From Novosphingobium mathurense (GTDB lineage Bacteria > Pseudomonadota > Alphaproteobacteria > Sphingomonadales > Sphingomonadaceae), in NCBI RefSeq assembly GCF_900168325.1, contig NZ_FVZE01000006.1, positions 207,012 through 271,011 on the forward strand: DNA of 64,000 bases. Direction: 5' to 3'. Shown in pieces: positions 54,519 to 63,559 of this stretch; the stretch's first letter is position 1, and each line of letters begins with the position of its first letter. The notes under the pieces were generated by a model that saw only the letters and a program-made list of their open reading frames with translations, had not been told where the DNA came from and made no database searches. The translations under genes were made by a program, and so were the position numbers.

Positions 54519-55052
54519 ATGGGGACCGTTCATAAATTTAAGAAGCGGCCGAAGAATACCGGTCAGTTCAGGGGCGGGCGTATCTCCGCACCCAAAGTCC
54601 AGAGGCGTCGCACGAAGCGGCGTTGGCAATGGGGGTACAAGCAGGCAATGCTTGCTACACTGGGTGTCTCCATCGGTGGCCTGATCGCGACCTCAGCCAT
54701 TCAGTGGACGAGCACCTATGCATCGGCCGCGGATTTTGAATGCGCGTCGGCGCGCGTCTTGGACGGCGATACGTTTGATTGTGGATCAACGCGCGTCCGT
54801 TTGCACGGCATCGACGCCCCCGAACTCGAGGGACATTGCAGGCCTGGCCGACAATGCGCGCCCGGTGACCCCTACGCCAGCACAGAACACCTTCGGCAAC
54901 TCGTAAGCGGTGTCACGGTGCGGTGCCAGCAAACCGATACGGATGTCTATGGCCGTGCCGTGGCACGCTGCACGGCAGCCGATAGAGACCTATCCTGTGC
55001 CCAGATTGACGGTGGTTTTGCAATCCGCCGTTACGGGATGCTTTTATGCTGA
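54519..55052 (+). CDS. Thermonuclease (staphylococcal-nuclease-like)
   Basis: A 177-residue protein with a basic N-terminus, one membrane segment or signal (about 48-65, ATLGVSIGGLIATSAI) and an SNase domain: RVLDGDTFDCG, TRVRLHGIDAPE and RAVARC. It is probably a membrane-anchored periplasmic nuclease. Its end overlaps the end of the convergent DUF2075 gene by 22 bp. Such genes are frequent on sphingomonad integrative elements. Confidence 0.83.
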   Translation: MGTVHKFKKRPKNTGQFRGGRISAPKVQRRRTKRRWQWGYKQAMLATLGVSIGGLIATSAIQWTSTYASAADFECASARVLDGDTFDCGSTRVRLHGIDAPELEGHCRPGRQCAPGDPYASTEHLRQLVSGVTVRCQQTDTDVYGRAVARCTAADRDLSCAQIDGGFAIRRYGMLLC

Positions 55053-56995
55053 ACGGCGGCCGCTAGCTCAGTGAAACCACAGGACAGCAAGAAGTCATAA
55101 ATCGCATCGTAAACGCCAGGGGGACGTGTAGAGTCGGCCGGATCGCCTTCGGGCACGAACACGACCAGCCCTTGGCGCGCCCGCGTGAGCAGCACGCGGT
55201 ACGCGTTGGCAAGGTACGCCTGACTGGTGGGATCGCTTACCGTCTCCCAGCGTGTCCCGCGAAACCGCAGCTTTTCCCAACCCGCGCCGCGGCGCAAATT
55301 GGCATCCCAGCACAGGCACGCCCAATCGAGCTCCAAGCCCTGTACATCGAATTCGGTCGCCGCATCTTCGAGCGCATCGGACGAACGGACATCCTCGGGC
55401 GGGGCCAAGAACCATTTGGCCGGCTCGATTCTGGCTTTGACGAAAACGCCGTGGGGTTTGATCCGTGCGGCGTTGGACGATGCGAGCAGGCCGGCACTTT
55501 CCGAGCCGCGGCGCTGTGACCGCAGCCAGGCGCGAGCCGCCGCCAGGTCACGGGTGACGAACAGCGGGTAATTGGTCAGGTCTGCCTTGACCCGCTGGGC
55601 CGCCGCATCATCGCCATCGATCACTTGGCCGACAAAATCGGAGAGCTTCTCGGCGCGAAACGAGCGGATGGAGGTCGCCAGATGCAGGTCTGGCGCGGTC
55701 ACATGATCAGCCAGCTGGCAGCTATGCTCGAGCGTGCCGGGAATATGCGCCTGCCAATGCGGGAAGGACTTTTCGAGTGCGCGCAGCCATTCCTCGATCC
55801 CGGCCTCGCCGGTATTGATCTCTTGGCCGCCGCCGACCAGACAGACGATGGCGCACCAGTCCGGGTGGCGGTCCATGACGCTGAGCAGGAATTCGGGTTC
55901 GGACATCGAAAAGCCGAGTTGCCCCTTCTTCTGCTGCATAAATTTTGAGGTTTGTTCGCGATCCCAGGCGCGCTGCGCTTCATCAAAAACGGCGACCTTT
56001 TCGATAGGTGCAGTCGTCGTCGCCAGCGCATCGTCGCGGAAGTGGTGGATGTTTTGAATGAACGCGCAGGCTTGCCGGAATTCGCTCGCGCGTGAGGACC
56101 GCTCGCCGGCGTCCTTTTTCTTGGCCAGTGCGTCGAGCGTCAGCGCTTCGCGCAAGACTTCGACCAAGGGGCCATTGCCCGAGAGAAACACCGCATGCTC
56201 ATCGGAATGCGCGCGCTGACGGGCCGTCGCAAGATTAAGTCCGGCCAAGGTTTTGCCCGACCCCGGCACCCCCGTGATGAAACAGATAATCTTGCGGTTA
56301 TCGCGTTTGGCGGTCTCGATCGCCTGCGCCACATAGTCGGCGGTGCGCGTGAGATTTTCGGCGCCGGCCTCGGAGCGCGAAATTTCCTCGACCTCATGGC
56401 CGCGGTACAGCGCCTGCGCCGCCTCAACAATTGTCGGGGTGGGCCGATACCGCCCCGTAATCCATGCGGCAGGATCGATTGCCGGAGAAGCATATCGATC
56501 CGATACCTGCTGGATCAGGGCCACAAGGCCGTCGGTTGAGCTTTTCAGCGGCCGAGCAAGGCGATCATGTTCCCATTGGACCGCCTCGGCGGGCGCGGGC
56601 TCTGCGTGCGTCGCGATCAGGATCGGCACGATCGGCTTGTTATGGCTTTGCTCGTGGAAATGCTTGAGATCGAGGCCGTAGCCGTAGACCTGATCAAGGC
56701 TCGAGCGATCGAATTGCCGCGCCCCGACTTTGTATTCGATCACAAAGACGATACCGGCGTTGAGGATGATCAGATCGGCGCGTCGCCCCATCCGCGGGAT
56801 CAAGAACTCCAGGCAAAAGTGTGCCTCCGGCAACGCCGCGGCGAGCGAGCGAAGATGTGCAATCTGGTAGGTCCAAGCCGCCGATTGCTTGGGATCGAGG
56901 GCGAAGGGCAATTTGCTGGCCAGATGGCCAAAGAATTCCGCATCCGATGTGCGGTCAACCTCGGGCGCGGCAAGCGATAGATAGGCACGATCCAT
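55031..56995 (-). CDS. Nuclease-DUF2075 helicase fusion
   Basis: A 654-residue protein. The N-terminal PD-(D/E)XK-like domain (about 70-115) has RRADLIILNAG and FVIEYKVG. The DUF2075 superfamily 1-type helicase follows: Walker A FITGVPGSGKT (about 243), Walker B VFDEAQRAW, a Q-rich GGGQEINTGE motif and a C-terminal RVLLTRARQGLVVFVP. The ATG at 56995 (MDRAYLS) is the usual start of the family; GTG at 57052 would add 19 residues. Some DUF2075 proteins are defence-linked. Confidence 0.85.
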   Translation of the reverse strand: MDRAYLSLAAPEVDRTSDAEFFGHLASKLPFALDPKQSAAWTYQIAHLRSLAAALPEAHFCLEFLIPRMGRRADLIILNAGIVFVIEYKVGARQFDRSSLDQVYGYGLDLKHFHEQSHNKPIVPILIATHAEPAPAEAVQWEHDRLARPLKSSTDGLVALIQQVSDRYASPAIDPAAWITGRYRPTPTIVEAAQALYRGHEVEEISRSEAGAENLTRTADYVAQAIETAKRDNRKIICFITGVPGSGKTLAGLNLATARQRAHSDEHAVFLSGNGPLVEVLREALTLDALAKKKDAGERSSRASEFRQACAFIQNIHHFRDDALATTTAPIEKVAVFDEAQRAWDREQTSKFMQQKKGQLGFSMSEPEFLLSVMDRHPDWCAIVCLVGGGQEINTGEAGIEEWLRALEKSFPHWQAHIPGTLEHSCQLADHVTAPDLHLATSIRSFRAEKLSDFVGQVIDGDDAAAQRVKADLTNYPLFVTRDLAAARAWLRSQRRGSESAGLLASSNAARIKPHGVFVKARIEPAKWFLAPPEDVRSSDALEDAATEFDVQGLELDWACLCWDANLRRGAGWEKLRFRGTRWETVSDPTSQAYLANAYRVLLTRARQGLVVFVPEGDPADSTRPPGVYDAIYDFLLSCGFTELAAAVQHKSIP

Positions 56996-57237
56996 ATACC
57001 CGTGCTGACCGATGGCGAAGGCCAAGGCAATCGCCCCGTACAAGTGATACACGTAATTTATTGAAGGCTAAAAACTCAGCCCTACGTAACGGCACTTGAT
57101 AGGTGATCGAATTGGGAAATTCGGTTCCAAAGACCCCCCGGTGCCTATGACCATCGTCGTATCCCGAACTTCTTTGCCGCAGCCCGTCAGGCACCTAGGA
57201 ATTTCTTTGAGATTCGTGAGTTTCCGTGATTATTGAT

Positions 57238-57259
57238 GTGCCGTTGAAAGGAACGGCAC
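57238..57259 (+). promoter_or_regulatory. Hairpin holding the integrase ribosome site in its loop
   Basis: GTGCCGTT (57238-57245) and AACGGCAC (57252-57259) are perfectly complementary and enclose GAAAGG, the likely Shine-Dalgarno. The stem abuts the integrase ATG at 57260. It could be a protein operator or an RNA switch limiting integrase synthesis. Confidence 0.55.
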
Positions 57260-58426
57260 ATGCGCAAGGCACTCAATGTAAAGGCGATCGAGGCCTTCAA
57301 ACCCAAGGTAAAGCGGTATGAAGTCCATGACCTTTTGTGTCCGGGTTTCAGTGTTCGCGTCTATCCTACGGGCCGAAAGGTGTTCACGGTCAAATACCGC
57401 TACGGCCCAAAGCAACGCCGCCTACCCCTCGGCGTTTTCCCGCGCCTTGCCCTTGCCGATGCCCGTGCGCAAGCCATGGAAGCGCTGCGGCAGGTTGATG
57501 ATGGGATCGATCCGAGTGTCCAACGTCGGCAGCTCAACATGCGCGTCGAAGCGATCTGCGCCGATTTTATCCGCCAATATGCGCGTCCTCGAAATCGCAG
57601 CTGGCAAGAAGCCGAACGCATCATCAAGCGCGAGTTCGTCGCCGCACACGGGCAGCAGGATATCCGCAAGATCACGCGTAGCGATATTTTGAACTTGATG
57701 GATGCGGCCGTCGAACGCGGTTCGGCCTATCAGGCCAACCGCATTCACTCCCATCTGCGCAAGCTGTTCAACTGGTGCCTAGAGCGCGGCATCATCGATG
57801 CGTCGCCTGTGCTAGGAACGCGCGCGCCGACCCGCGAACAGGCGCGCGATCGCGTTCTCGATGATAGTGAGATTAAGGCCGTGCTGACCGCTAGTGCAGC
57901 GGCATCTGGTCCTTACGCGCCGTTCGTTCCGCTGCTTCTTGCGACCGGTCAGCGGCGCGGTGAAGTTTCAAAGATGCGGTGGAGCGAGGTCGATTTTGCA
58001 GCCAAAATCTGGGTGATCCCGGCCGAACTCTCGAAGAACGGTAAACCACATGTCGTGCCCTTGAGCGATTACGCCTTACGGATAATTGGCGAAATTCCGC
58101 GTTGGGCGGATTGCGATTTTGTCTTCACCACAACCGGGCGCACACCGATCAGGAGTTTCAGCAAGGGGCTGCGCCACATCCATGCGGGGTCCAAGACGGC
58201 CGATTGGCGATTTCACGACCTGCGCCGTACGGCTGCCTCGGGGATGGCGCGCCTCGGCATCGCGCCTCACGTCGTTGAGAAGGTGCTCAACCACATATCG
58301 GGAACGATTTCCGGTGTGGCCGCCGTCTATAATCGCTATGGCTACGATGCGGAAAAGCGGGAGGCGCTCGACGCATGGGGCCACTATCTGGACAAGCTGA
58401 TGATGCCGGAGAGCCTTGCGGCCTGA
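57260..58426 (+). CDS. int: Tyrosine-type integrase (P4-like)
   Basis: A 388-residue site-specific recombinase that integrates and excises the island. The N-terminal arm-binding DUF4102-like domain (GFSVRVYPTGRKVFTVKYRY) and SAM-like core-binding domain are followed by the catalytic domain: Arg in ATGQRRGEVSKMRW, HDLRR, a later His in VEKVLNHI and the nucleophile Tyr in AAVYNRYGY. P4-type integrases often use tRNA 3' ends, in line with the tRNA-Thr remnant at 49.87 kb. Confidence 0.93.
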   Translation: MRKALNVKAIEAFKPKVKRYEVHDLLCPGFSVRVYPTGRKVFTVKYRYGPKQRRLPLGVFPRLALADARAQAMEALRQVDDGIDPSVQRRQLNMRVEAICADFIRQYARPRNRSWQEAERIIKREFVAAHGQQDIRKITRSDILNLMDAAVERGSAYQANRIHSHLRKLFNWCLERGIIDASPVLGTRAPTREQARDRVLDDSEIKAVLTASAAASGPYAPFVPLLLATGQRRGEVSKMRWSEVDFAAKIWVIPAELSKNGKPHVVPLSDYALRIIGEIPRWADCDFVFTTTGRTPIRSFSKGLRHIHAGSKTADWRFHDLRRTAASGMARLGIAPHVVEKVLNHISGTISGVAAVYNRYGYDAEKREALDAWGHYLDKLMMPESLAA

Positions 58427-59157
58427 TTCCCGGCAATTTCCTGAGTTGTCGGCCGCGCGCCCGCGACGATGAAGTCTGGCCGCAAGTCTACAAGGCGCTC
58501 CCAACCGACCAAATCCGCAAGGCTGGCGCGCAGCTCGGTATCGACGATCCGCAGTTGCTCGTCACGCTCCGCCACCTGCTTGCCGGGCTGTTCCTCGATC
58601 AGCTTCGTTCGATCGCTGGCGATCCCGCGCGCGCAGATCTTCAAACGCGCAGGCGTCAGCTACAGAAGATCTCCGCGCTTATTTCTGCGCTTGAAACCGA
58701 GTACGGCAATGCGCTGCCCGACATCATGACCGACCTCGACGAGGCGGCTTGGCATGGACCCGTGCAGTGGGGACCGTCGCAATTTGCGTCCGATTACGCC
58801 GACCTCCTCAGCGACACGCAAGTCATCAAGCAGATCTGCCACGACATCCTCGCGTCGCCGGCGTTTAATCCGCGCCGAAACAGCGGCCGTGGTCCGACAA
58901 ACTTGCCCGCGAGGCTTCCTGGACGTCCCGGATCGCGCGCGAGGGAAGCCTTGGCCTATCGGCTCGCGCGGCTGTTCCATACGGCAACCGGACGGCCGCC
59001 CACCACCAGCGGGTCGCAGGACACAGCCTTTCAAAAGTTCGCCGCGATCAGTTGCGCTATGTTCGTCAGCGGGTACCGCGACCTGGGAAAGCCGTTCGGT
59101 CCTTTCGCTCCGCCGAGCCGGCGGGACCTGAAAGCGGTCTGCGCAAGGTACAAATAG
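58375..59157 (+). CDS. Hypothetical protein overlapping the integrase end
   Basis: A 260-residue frame that starts at an ATG inside the integrase gene (52-bp overlap). The first 30 residues have no clear fold; from about residue 33 (EVWPQVYKALPTDQIRKAG) it looks like a genuine helical protein with conserved-type blocks LLVTLRHLLAGLFLD and REALAYRLARLFHTATG. No ATG, GTG or TTG lies closer to that part. Function unknown; possibly a replication or regulatory accessory. Confidence 0.5.
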   Translation: MGPLSGQADDAGEPCGLIPGNFLSCRPRARDDEVWPQVYKALPTDQIRKAGAQLGIDDPQLLVTLRHLLAGLFLDQLRSIAGDPARADLQTRRRQLQKISALISALETEYGNALPDIMTDLDEAAWHGPVQWGPSQFASDYADLLSDTQVIKQICHDILASPAFNPRRNSGRGPTNLPARLPGRPGSRAREALAYRLARLFHTATGRPPTTSGSQDTAFQKFAAISCAMFVSGYRDLGKPFGPFAPPSRRDLKAVCARYK

Positions 59158-59248
59158 TGCTCTCCCACCGCACCTTATTGTTCCTGTAGCGCCTCGCGTT
59201 TCGGGCCTAACTGCTCGTGCTGTTCACTCAACAACGAGGATCAGCACA

Positions 59249-59461
59249 ATGACCACACATGCCCATGATGGGCCGATGCTCTATGGCCGTAGTGACCTCA
59301 GGCGGCGCGGAATCAAAGTTTCCAACGACACCTTGCTGCGCTGGGAGCGCGAGGGCCGATTTCCCGTCCGCTTGAGGCCCGGCCGCTATGTTGTTGCCTG
59401 GTATGCTTCCGAAATTGAGGACTACCTCCTCCGGCTTGGCGCTGAGCGGGGGATCGGTTGA
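59249..59461 (+). CDS. AlpA-type helix-turn-helix regulator/excisionase
   Basis: A 70-residue protein with a winged helix of the MerR/AlpA type (GIKVSNDTLLRWEREGRFP) and a basic patch RLRPGRYVV. Such proteins activate integrase expression or act as excisionase in P4-like satellites and islands. It is the first gene of the alpA-primase-RepA unit; its stop overlaps the next start (TGATG). Confidence 0.8.
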   Translation: MTTHAHDGPMLYGRSDLRRRGIKVSNDTLLRWEREGRFPVRLRPGRYVVAWYASEIEDYLLRLGAERGIG

Positions 59462-60384
59462 TGATCCCGCTCAAATACGAACATCTTAGCGAGGGTAAGC
59501 GCCGCCGTGTGGCGATCATCGCGGCGAGCCGGTTCGTCGCGGACTTATGGAGCTACCCTCCCGATGCCTTCACGTTCATCGGCACGCGTCGGGGTGATCG
59601 CTGGCGTGATCATGCAATCCAAGGCGACGATAGGGGCGAGCAGGTTGTTGAGATCTTGGCCGCGCACAGCCCCGACCGCTTCGACATCTACTTTTGCCCC
59701 AACGCGTTCGCTGAGCCGCATCGGCACACCGAGTTTGCGCTGCCCAGCCGCTATGCGCATTGCGATATCGATAAGACCGATCCCGCCGGCTACGATCCGC
59801 AGCCCAATATCCTGTGGGAGACTTCTCCAGATCGTTTCCAGGGCATCTGGATTTGGAACAAGAACGCCGACGGCATGATCGCAGAGCAATATTCGAAGGC
59901 CATTGTCTACAAGCAGGGCGGCGACAAGGGCGGCTGGTCGATCACCAAGATGCTGCGCATACCCGGGACGATCAACCACAAGGCGGCCTATGCGCAGCCC
60001 GTCGTAACCTTACGAGCCTTCGATGCGCGCCCGCAGAAACTGCCGTCATCTCTTGCGTCGATAGAGCGGCCCGACAAAGAGAAGCAAAGCTCCCGATCAA
60101 TGAGCAGCAGCGGGGAAGAGGCCGCTGCGATCATGCGCCGCTATCGCCTGCGCATGGGGCTGCCAGCGGGCGCCTTGATGACGGCGCGCCGGGTGCTGCG
60201 CGGGGATCGATCGGGCGCGGTTTTTCAGATCGTTGCCGGGCTGATCAGGCTCGGTGCCCCTGATCCGGACATCGTCACTGTGCTCCTCGCCAACCCCTAC
60301 TTCGTCGATAAATGGGGCGAGGATCGCGAGCGGGCCGAACTCGAGGTCGCCAAAATCCGATCGCGCGTGGAGGATGGCCAATGA
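59461..60384 (+). CDS. RepB-like DNA primase domain protein
   Basis: A 307-residue protein with a RepB-type archaeo-eukaryotic primase core: HCDIDKTDPAG (about 98-109) contains the acidic pair, and SITKMLRIPGTINHK is a downstream hallmark. The C-terminal helical part (DDIV-type repeats around 260-300) is typical of plasmid or satellite primases. It probably starts replication of the excised element with RepA, whose gene overlaps by 4 bp. Confidence 0.82.
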   Translation: MIPLKYEHLSEGKRRRVAIIAASRFVADLWSYPPDAFTFIGTRRGDRWRDHAIQGDDRGEQVVEILAAHSPDRFDIYFCPNAFAEPHRHTEFALPSRYAHCDIDKTDPAGYDPQPNILWETSPDRFQGIWIWNKNADGMIAEQYSKAIVYKQGGDKGGWSITKMLRIPGTINHKAAYAQPVVTLRAFDARPQKLPSSLASIERPDKEKQSSRSMSSSGEEAAAIMRRYRLRMGLPAGALMTARRVLRGDRSGAVFQIVAGLIRLGAPDPDIVTVLLANPYFVDKWGEDRERAELEVAKIRSRVEDGQ

Positions 60385-61565
60385 GCGGCGAAACGAAAGG
60401 GCATTTGCAGATAAAGGGCAAAAACCGCCGACATGAATTGCACGCAGCGATCATGGATTGGCGTCTACGAGGCATGTCGAAGGCGCAGGTTCGATCCATG
60501 GCGGAGCTTCTCGACACAACCGCGAACGCTCCACCACTCGCCGACGATGCATTTGCGGATGTGTTCAAGCAAGCCTGGAAGGAAGCCAGTGAAATCGCGG
60601 CGGCGGAGCATTTCAAAGATCTGGCCGAGTTCGAAACGCTGCCGGTCGAATATCTCATCGAACCCCTCGTGCCGGTCGGTTGTACGACCATCATCGACGG
60701 CAACCCTGGGATGGGTAAGTCGTTCCTGAGCCTGGCGATGACGGCCGCGATCACAAGCATGGGCATGTTTGGCGATCTGCCGGTTGCCCGCCAAGGCCGG
60801 GTCCTTCTGCTGAACGACGAGGACGATCCCAGCCGGGTGCTGCGGCCGCGCCTCGAAGCGATTGGCGCGGATATCGGCCGTGTCCGGGTGATCCATGCAC
60901 CGTTTGAATTGGATGAGAGCGGCGTCGATATTCTGCGGCGAGAAATCCGCAACTATGACCCGACGCTTGTGGTCATCGATCCCCTGACAAACTTCATGCC
61001 GAGTGGCGTCGATATGTACCGGCCCAATGAAGCCAATGCCTTTATGCGCCCGCTACACCGATTGGCGAAGGACTTCGACATAGGCATCCTCATCGCCCGG
61101 CATCTGCGTAAGCAGGCGTCCGATACGGCGATGCATATGGGGCAAGGATCAATGGCGTTCGGCGGCGCGGTGCGCTCCGGAATGATCGTGACCCCGCATC
61201 CGACACAGGCCCGCTGGCGTGTCCTGGCGCACTACAAGGCCAGCTATGCCGAAGAAGCTGTGTCGCAGGCGTTCGAGATCGGCACGCCTCCCAGAGGCGG
61301 TGCTGCCGCACGGGTGAATTGGCGTGGGCCGGTTGAAATGTCCGCCAATGAGCTTGTCGCGCAGTCCTCGGTACAGGAAACGATGCTCGACAGAGCCGTG
61401 CGGGCGCTCGAGGACTATCTAGCGCCGGGACCCGCCAAAGCGCGCGATGTCATCGAGGCCATGAAAAAGAAGGGCGTGCAGGAACGTACATTGGACCGAG
61501 CCAAGAAGAAGCTCGGCGTCATCAGCGGCCACGGACCGGGCGCAAAATGGAAGCTGCCCAACTGA
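60381..61565 (+). CDS. RepA-like AAA ATPase/helicase
   Basis: A 394-residue RecA-fold helicase of the AAA_25/RepA type. Walker A is GNPGMGKSFL (about 116), Walker B TLVVIDPL (about 204), and the C-terminal domain ends in a winged-helix-like repeat (KARDVIEAMKKKGVQERTLDRAKKKLG). It pairs with the primase gene. ATG at 60381 overlaps the previous stop. It is probably the replicative helicase of the element. Confidence 0.85.
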   Translation: MSGETKGHLQIKGKNRRHELHAAIMDWRLRGMSKAQVRSMAELLDTTANAPPLADDAFADVFKQAWKEASEIAAAEHFKDLAEFETLPVEYLIEPLVPVGCTTIIDGNPGMGKSFLSLAMTAAITSMGMFGDLPVARQGRVLLLNDEDDPSRVLRPRLEAIGADIGRVRVIHAPFELDESGVDILRREIRNYDPTLVVIDPLTNFMPSGVDMYRPNEANAFMRPLHRLAKDFDIGILIARHLRKQASDTAMHMGQGSMAFGGAVRSGMIVTPHPTQARWRVLAHYKASYAEEAVSQAFEIGTPPRGGAAARVNWRGPVEMSANELVAQSSVQETMLDRAVRALEDYLAPGPAKARDVIEAMKKKGVQERTLDRAKKKLGVISGHGPGAKWKLPN

Positions 61566-61606
61566 AAGAGCGCCAAATGTGCATATACACAACGTTGGCG
61601 CTCTTT
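61565..61606. terminator. Two-way terminator after RepA gene
   Basis: AAAGAGCGCCAA at 61565-61576 is perfectly complementary to TTGGCGCTCTTT at 61595-61606, with an 18-nt loop; A- and T-runs suit both strands. It separates the plus-strand replication genes from the minus-strand genes. Confidence 0.75.
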
Positions 61607-61629
61607 GGGGCATCTAGGCGACGAGACGG

Positions 61630-61920
61630 TCAGTCTGCACAAGCCGCTGCGAGTGCCGTCCTGGCCTCTTCGAGCGCCTTCGATCCCTGAGCCCAGGACC
61701 AAGGCTGGCGGGCGACATGCTCCTTGCCCAAGGTCGGATATTGCTTGGTCTGCTTAGCGGCGAGGCGCAGCACCATTCGGGCATCGCGCGGCGGCATCTT
61801 CATCTCGCGGGCGAGTTCCTCGAGAGTAACCAGCGGCGGAGCATTCTTCGGTGGGGAAGCCGTATCGCTTTTGGCTTGGGGGGCGGCATCGGGCTTCTTC
61901 GATGTGGTCATCGTGGTCAT
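61630..61920 (-). CDS. Small hypothetical island protein
   Basis: A 96-residue protein: a low-complexity N-terminus (TSKKPDAAPQAKS), then a helical domain LVTLEELAREMKMPPRDARMVLRLAAK that looks like a helix-turn-helix, and a basic/Trp-containing end. It may bind DNA. The ATG at 61920 has AAAGGGA upstream; the frame reaches back to 62127 but that part is not protein-like. Confidence 0.6.
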   Translation of the reverse strand: MTTMTTSKKPDAAPQAKSDTASPPKNAPPLVTLEELAREMKMPPRDARMVLRLAAKQTKQYPTLGKEHVARQPWSWAQGSKALEEARTALAAACAD

Positions 61921-61984
61921 GTCGTTCGTCCCTTTCGTCGTGAACGACAGACCAATTAAGGCAGGTGACCAGAAGCCGTCAGGT

Positions 61985-62212
61985 TTATTCCCAGGTCGGA
62001 TCAAGAAAAAGTGGAATGGTGAACGATACCGATCCGTCGGTGAAGATATACGCGTCGTCGTCGCTGCCGATCTCAAAGGTGTAGCGATGACCATCGACAT
62101 CGATGTGAATAATCTCCTCTGGTGCATAGATCACCTCAATCACGGCGCCGGGGAAAAGCTTTCGGGCATGTGACGTGAGGTGCAGCCAGTCGCGCGGTTG
62201 GTCGTTGGACAT
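61985..62212 (-). CDS. Small hypothetical protein
   Basis: A 75-residue acidic protein beginning MSNDQPRDWLHLTSHARKLF and ending in strand-like IFTDGSVSFTIPLFLDP. Balanced composition suggests a real gene. No family recognised. It overlaps no other supported gene. The 284 bp between this gene and the next minus-strand gene (62213-62496) hold nothing I can name. Confidence 0.5.
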   Translation of the reverse strand: MSNDQPRDWLHLTSHARKLFPGAVIEVIYAPEEIIHIDVDGHRYTFEIGSDDDAYIFTDGSVSFTIPLFLDPTWE

Positions 62213-62496
62213 GATGGCCTCCGTTCGTTGACCATCATTCGATTAGGGGCATGGGGCTTCTCATGTCAGGGAAAATCCCAGATTGGAAACATCAAAATCC
62301 TGCGCGTGGGTCCCAACGGGGCAGCAGATTGCGAACAATTCCCTAACATATGGAATTCACCTGATTTTGAGATGATATTTGGGCCGATTCGGTCGGTTGC
62401 GAGAACCCCAAAATGGCGGAAATCCGTTGCGGCCTCCTGATATACAATGAGGCTTGGATTGCCACACTGAGCGCGCAAAGCTGCGGTCTCGGGCCC

Positions 62497-63117
62497 TTAG
62501 CGTCTTTCGCTGGGCATCCGTCGGGAACCAGACCGCTCGGCAAGGTTACGCAGACGATCGAGATACAGCGTTTTGGCCTCGAATTCCGCATCGCGCAGCC
62601 GCTGCACGATGTCGATGCGGTTGGCGCCGCGAGGGCGCGCGATGTTTCCCGATCCTTGTAGGCGTCTGCGCAGCTTGGCCACCTTTCTGCGGGCGCGCGA
62701 CAGGTCGGTCATATTCTGCACCGCGTAGCTCAGACGCTGCGCGTCACGGGACGCGAACCGACCTCCGGTATAATAGAGCACCTCGCAACGTCGGCCGGTC
62801 ACAGGGCATAGGAAATAGTAGCGCCAACCGCCGAGCGACGATGGCACACGGTCGATTGCGATATTCTGGCTGATGGTGCCATCGGGCATGTTGCCGCTGA
62901 CCGTCATCGTGCCGCCGCGTTCAATGTTGCTTAGATCGACGCGTAGGCGCACGCTGGACGCGCTAAGGCCGCCAATCGACCAATGCAATGTGTCGATGAT
63001 GCATTCGCCAGGCTGAATTACGCCCAGCCGGCGCAATGCGCGTATATCGAGCGCGAGCATATCCTCTACGTTGCCGATATTCATGGCGCGCCGCGCGCCG
63101 GACCCCATACCGCCCAT
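62497..63117 (-). CDS. Hypothetical island protein with MGGMGSGARR start
   Basis: A 206-residue protein of a kind often seen on sphingomonad mobile elements. The Gly-rich N-terminus MGGMGSGARR is followed by DIRALRRLGVIQPG, a beta-rich middle with FLCPVTGRRCEVLYY (paired Cys, possibly metal-binding) and a basic helical C-terminus (LSRARRKVAKLRRRLQG). It may bind nucleic acid. The ATG at 63117 is preferred since GGAGG lies six bases upstream; 63129 is an alternative. Confidence 0.68.
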   Translation of the reverse strand: MGGMGSGARRAMNIGNVEDMLALDIRALRRLGVIQPGECIIDTLHWSIGGLSASSVRLRVDLSNIERGGTMTVSGNMPDGTISQNIAIDRVPSSLGGWRYYFLCPVTGRRCEVLYYTGGRFASRDAQRLSYAVQNMTDLSRARRKVAKLRRRLQGSGNIARPRGANRIDIVQRLRDAEFEAKTLYLDRLRNLAERSGSRRMPSERR

Positions 63118-63559
63118 CATGACCTCCATGGCACTCGGCGGTATTGTACATCCGAAGACCGAAGGTCTCAGGCCCAGTCTCTAGCTCTCCGGGCGAGGCG
63201 CATATGCCTGCGGGCCGGCTCCGTGTGCCTCTCAAGCTGGCAATTACTCCGAAATCCTGCGGCTTGGGGTAGGTTGGGCCAGCTTTCTATTGAGTGGCTC
63301 GCTTGATTATCTCATACAGGCGTCGGAGCCGCCACGCACGGTTCTGGGGCGTAGTAACCCCGAATAGCCGGTTGGACTGCCCGATGCAGTCCGCACATCC
63401 TTGACCCTATGGTCGGGGAGCCTGCGACGTATGTCCAGGGCTCACCAGCCTAAAGGTCGTAGGGACCGAGCTATCGGTTTACTAACTCCCCGATCGCCAG
63501 GGCATGGTGTGAAGTCGACAGCGGGGGCGCACCGCGATCGACTTCCCAGGGGAAATCGC
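63118..63559. other. Gene-poor 442-bp stretch with a small hairpin
   Basis: No convincing gene on either strand. A 7-bp stem with 5-nt loop (GGACTGC at 63374-63380 with 63386-63392) lies in a segment of uneven base composition. It could be part of a non-coding RNA or a decayed gene; nothing more can be said from the sequence. Confidence 0.4.
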
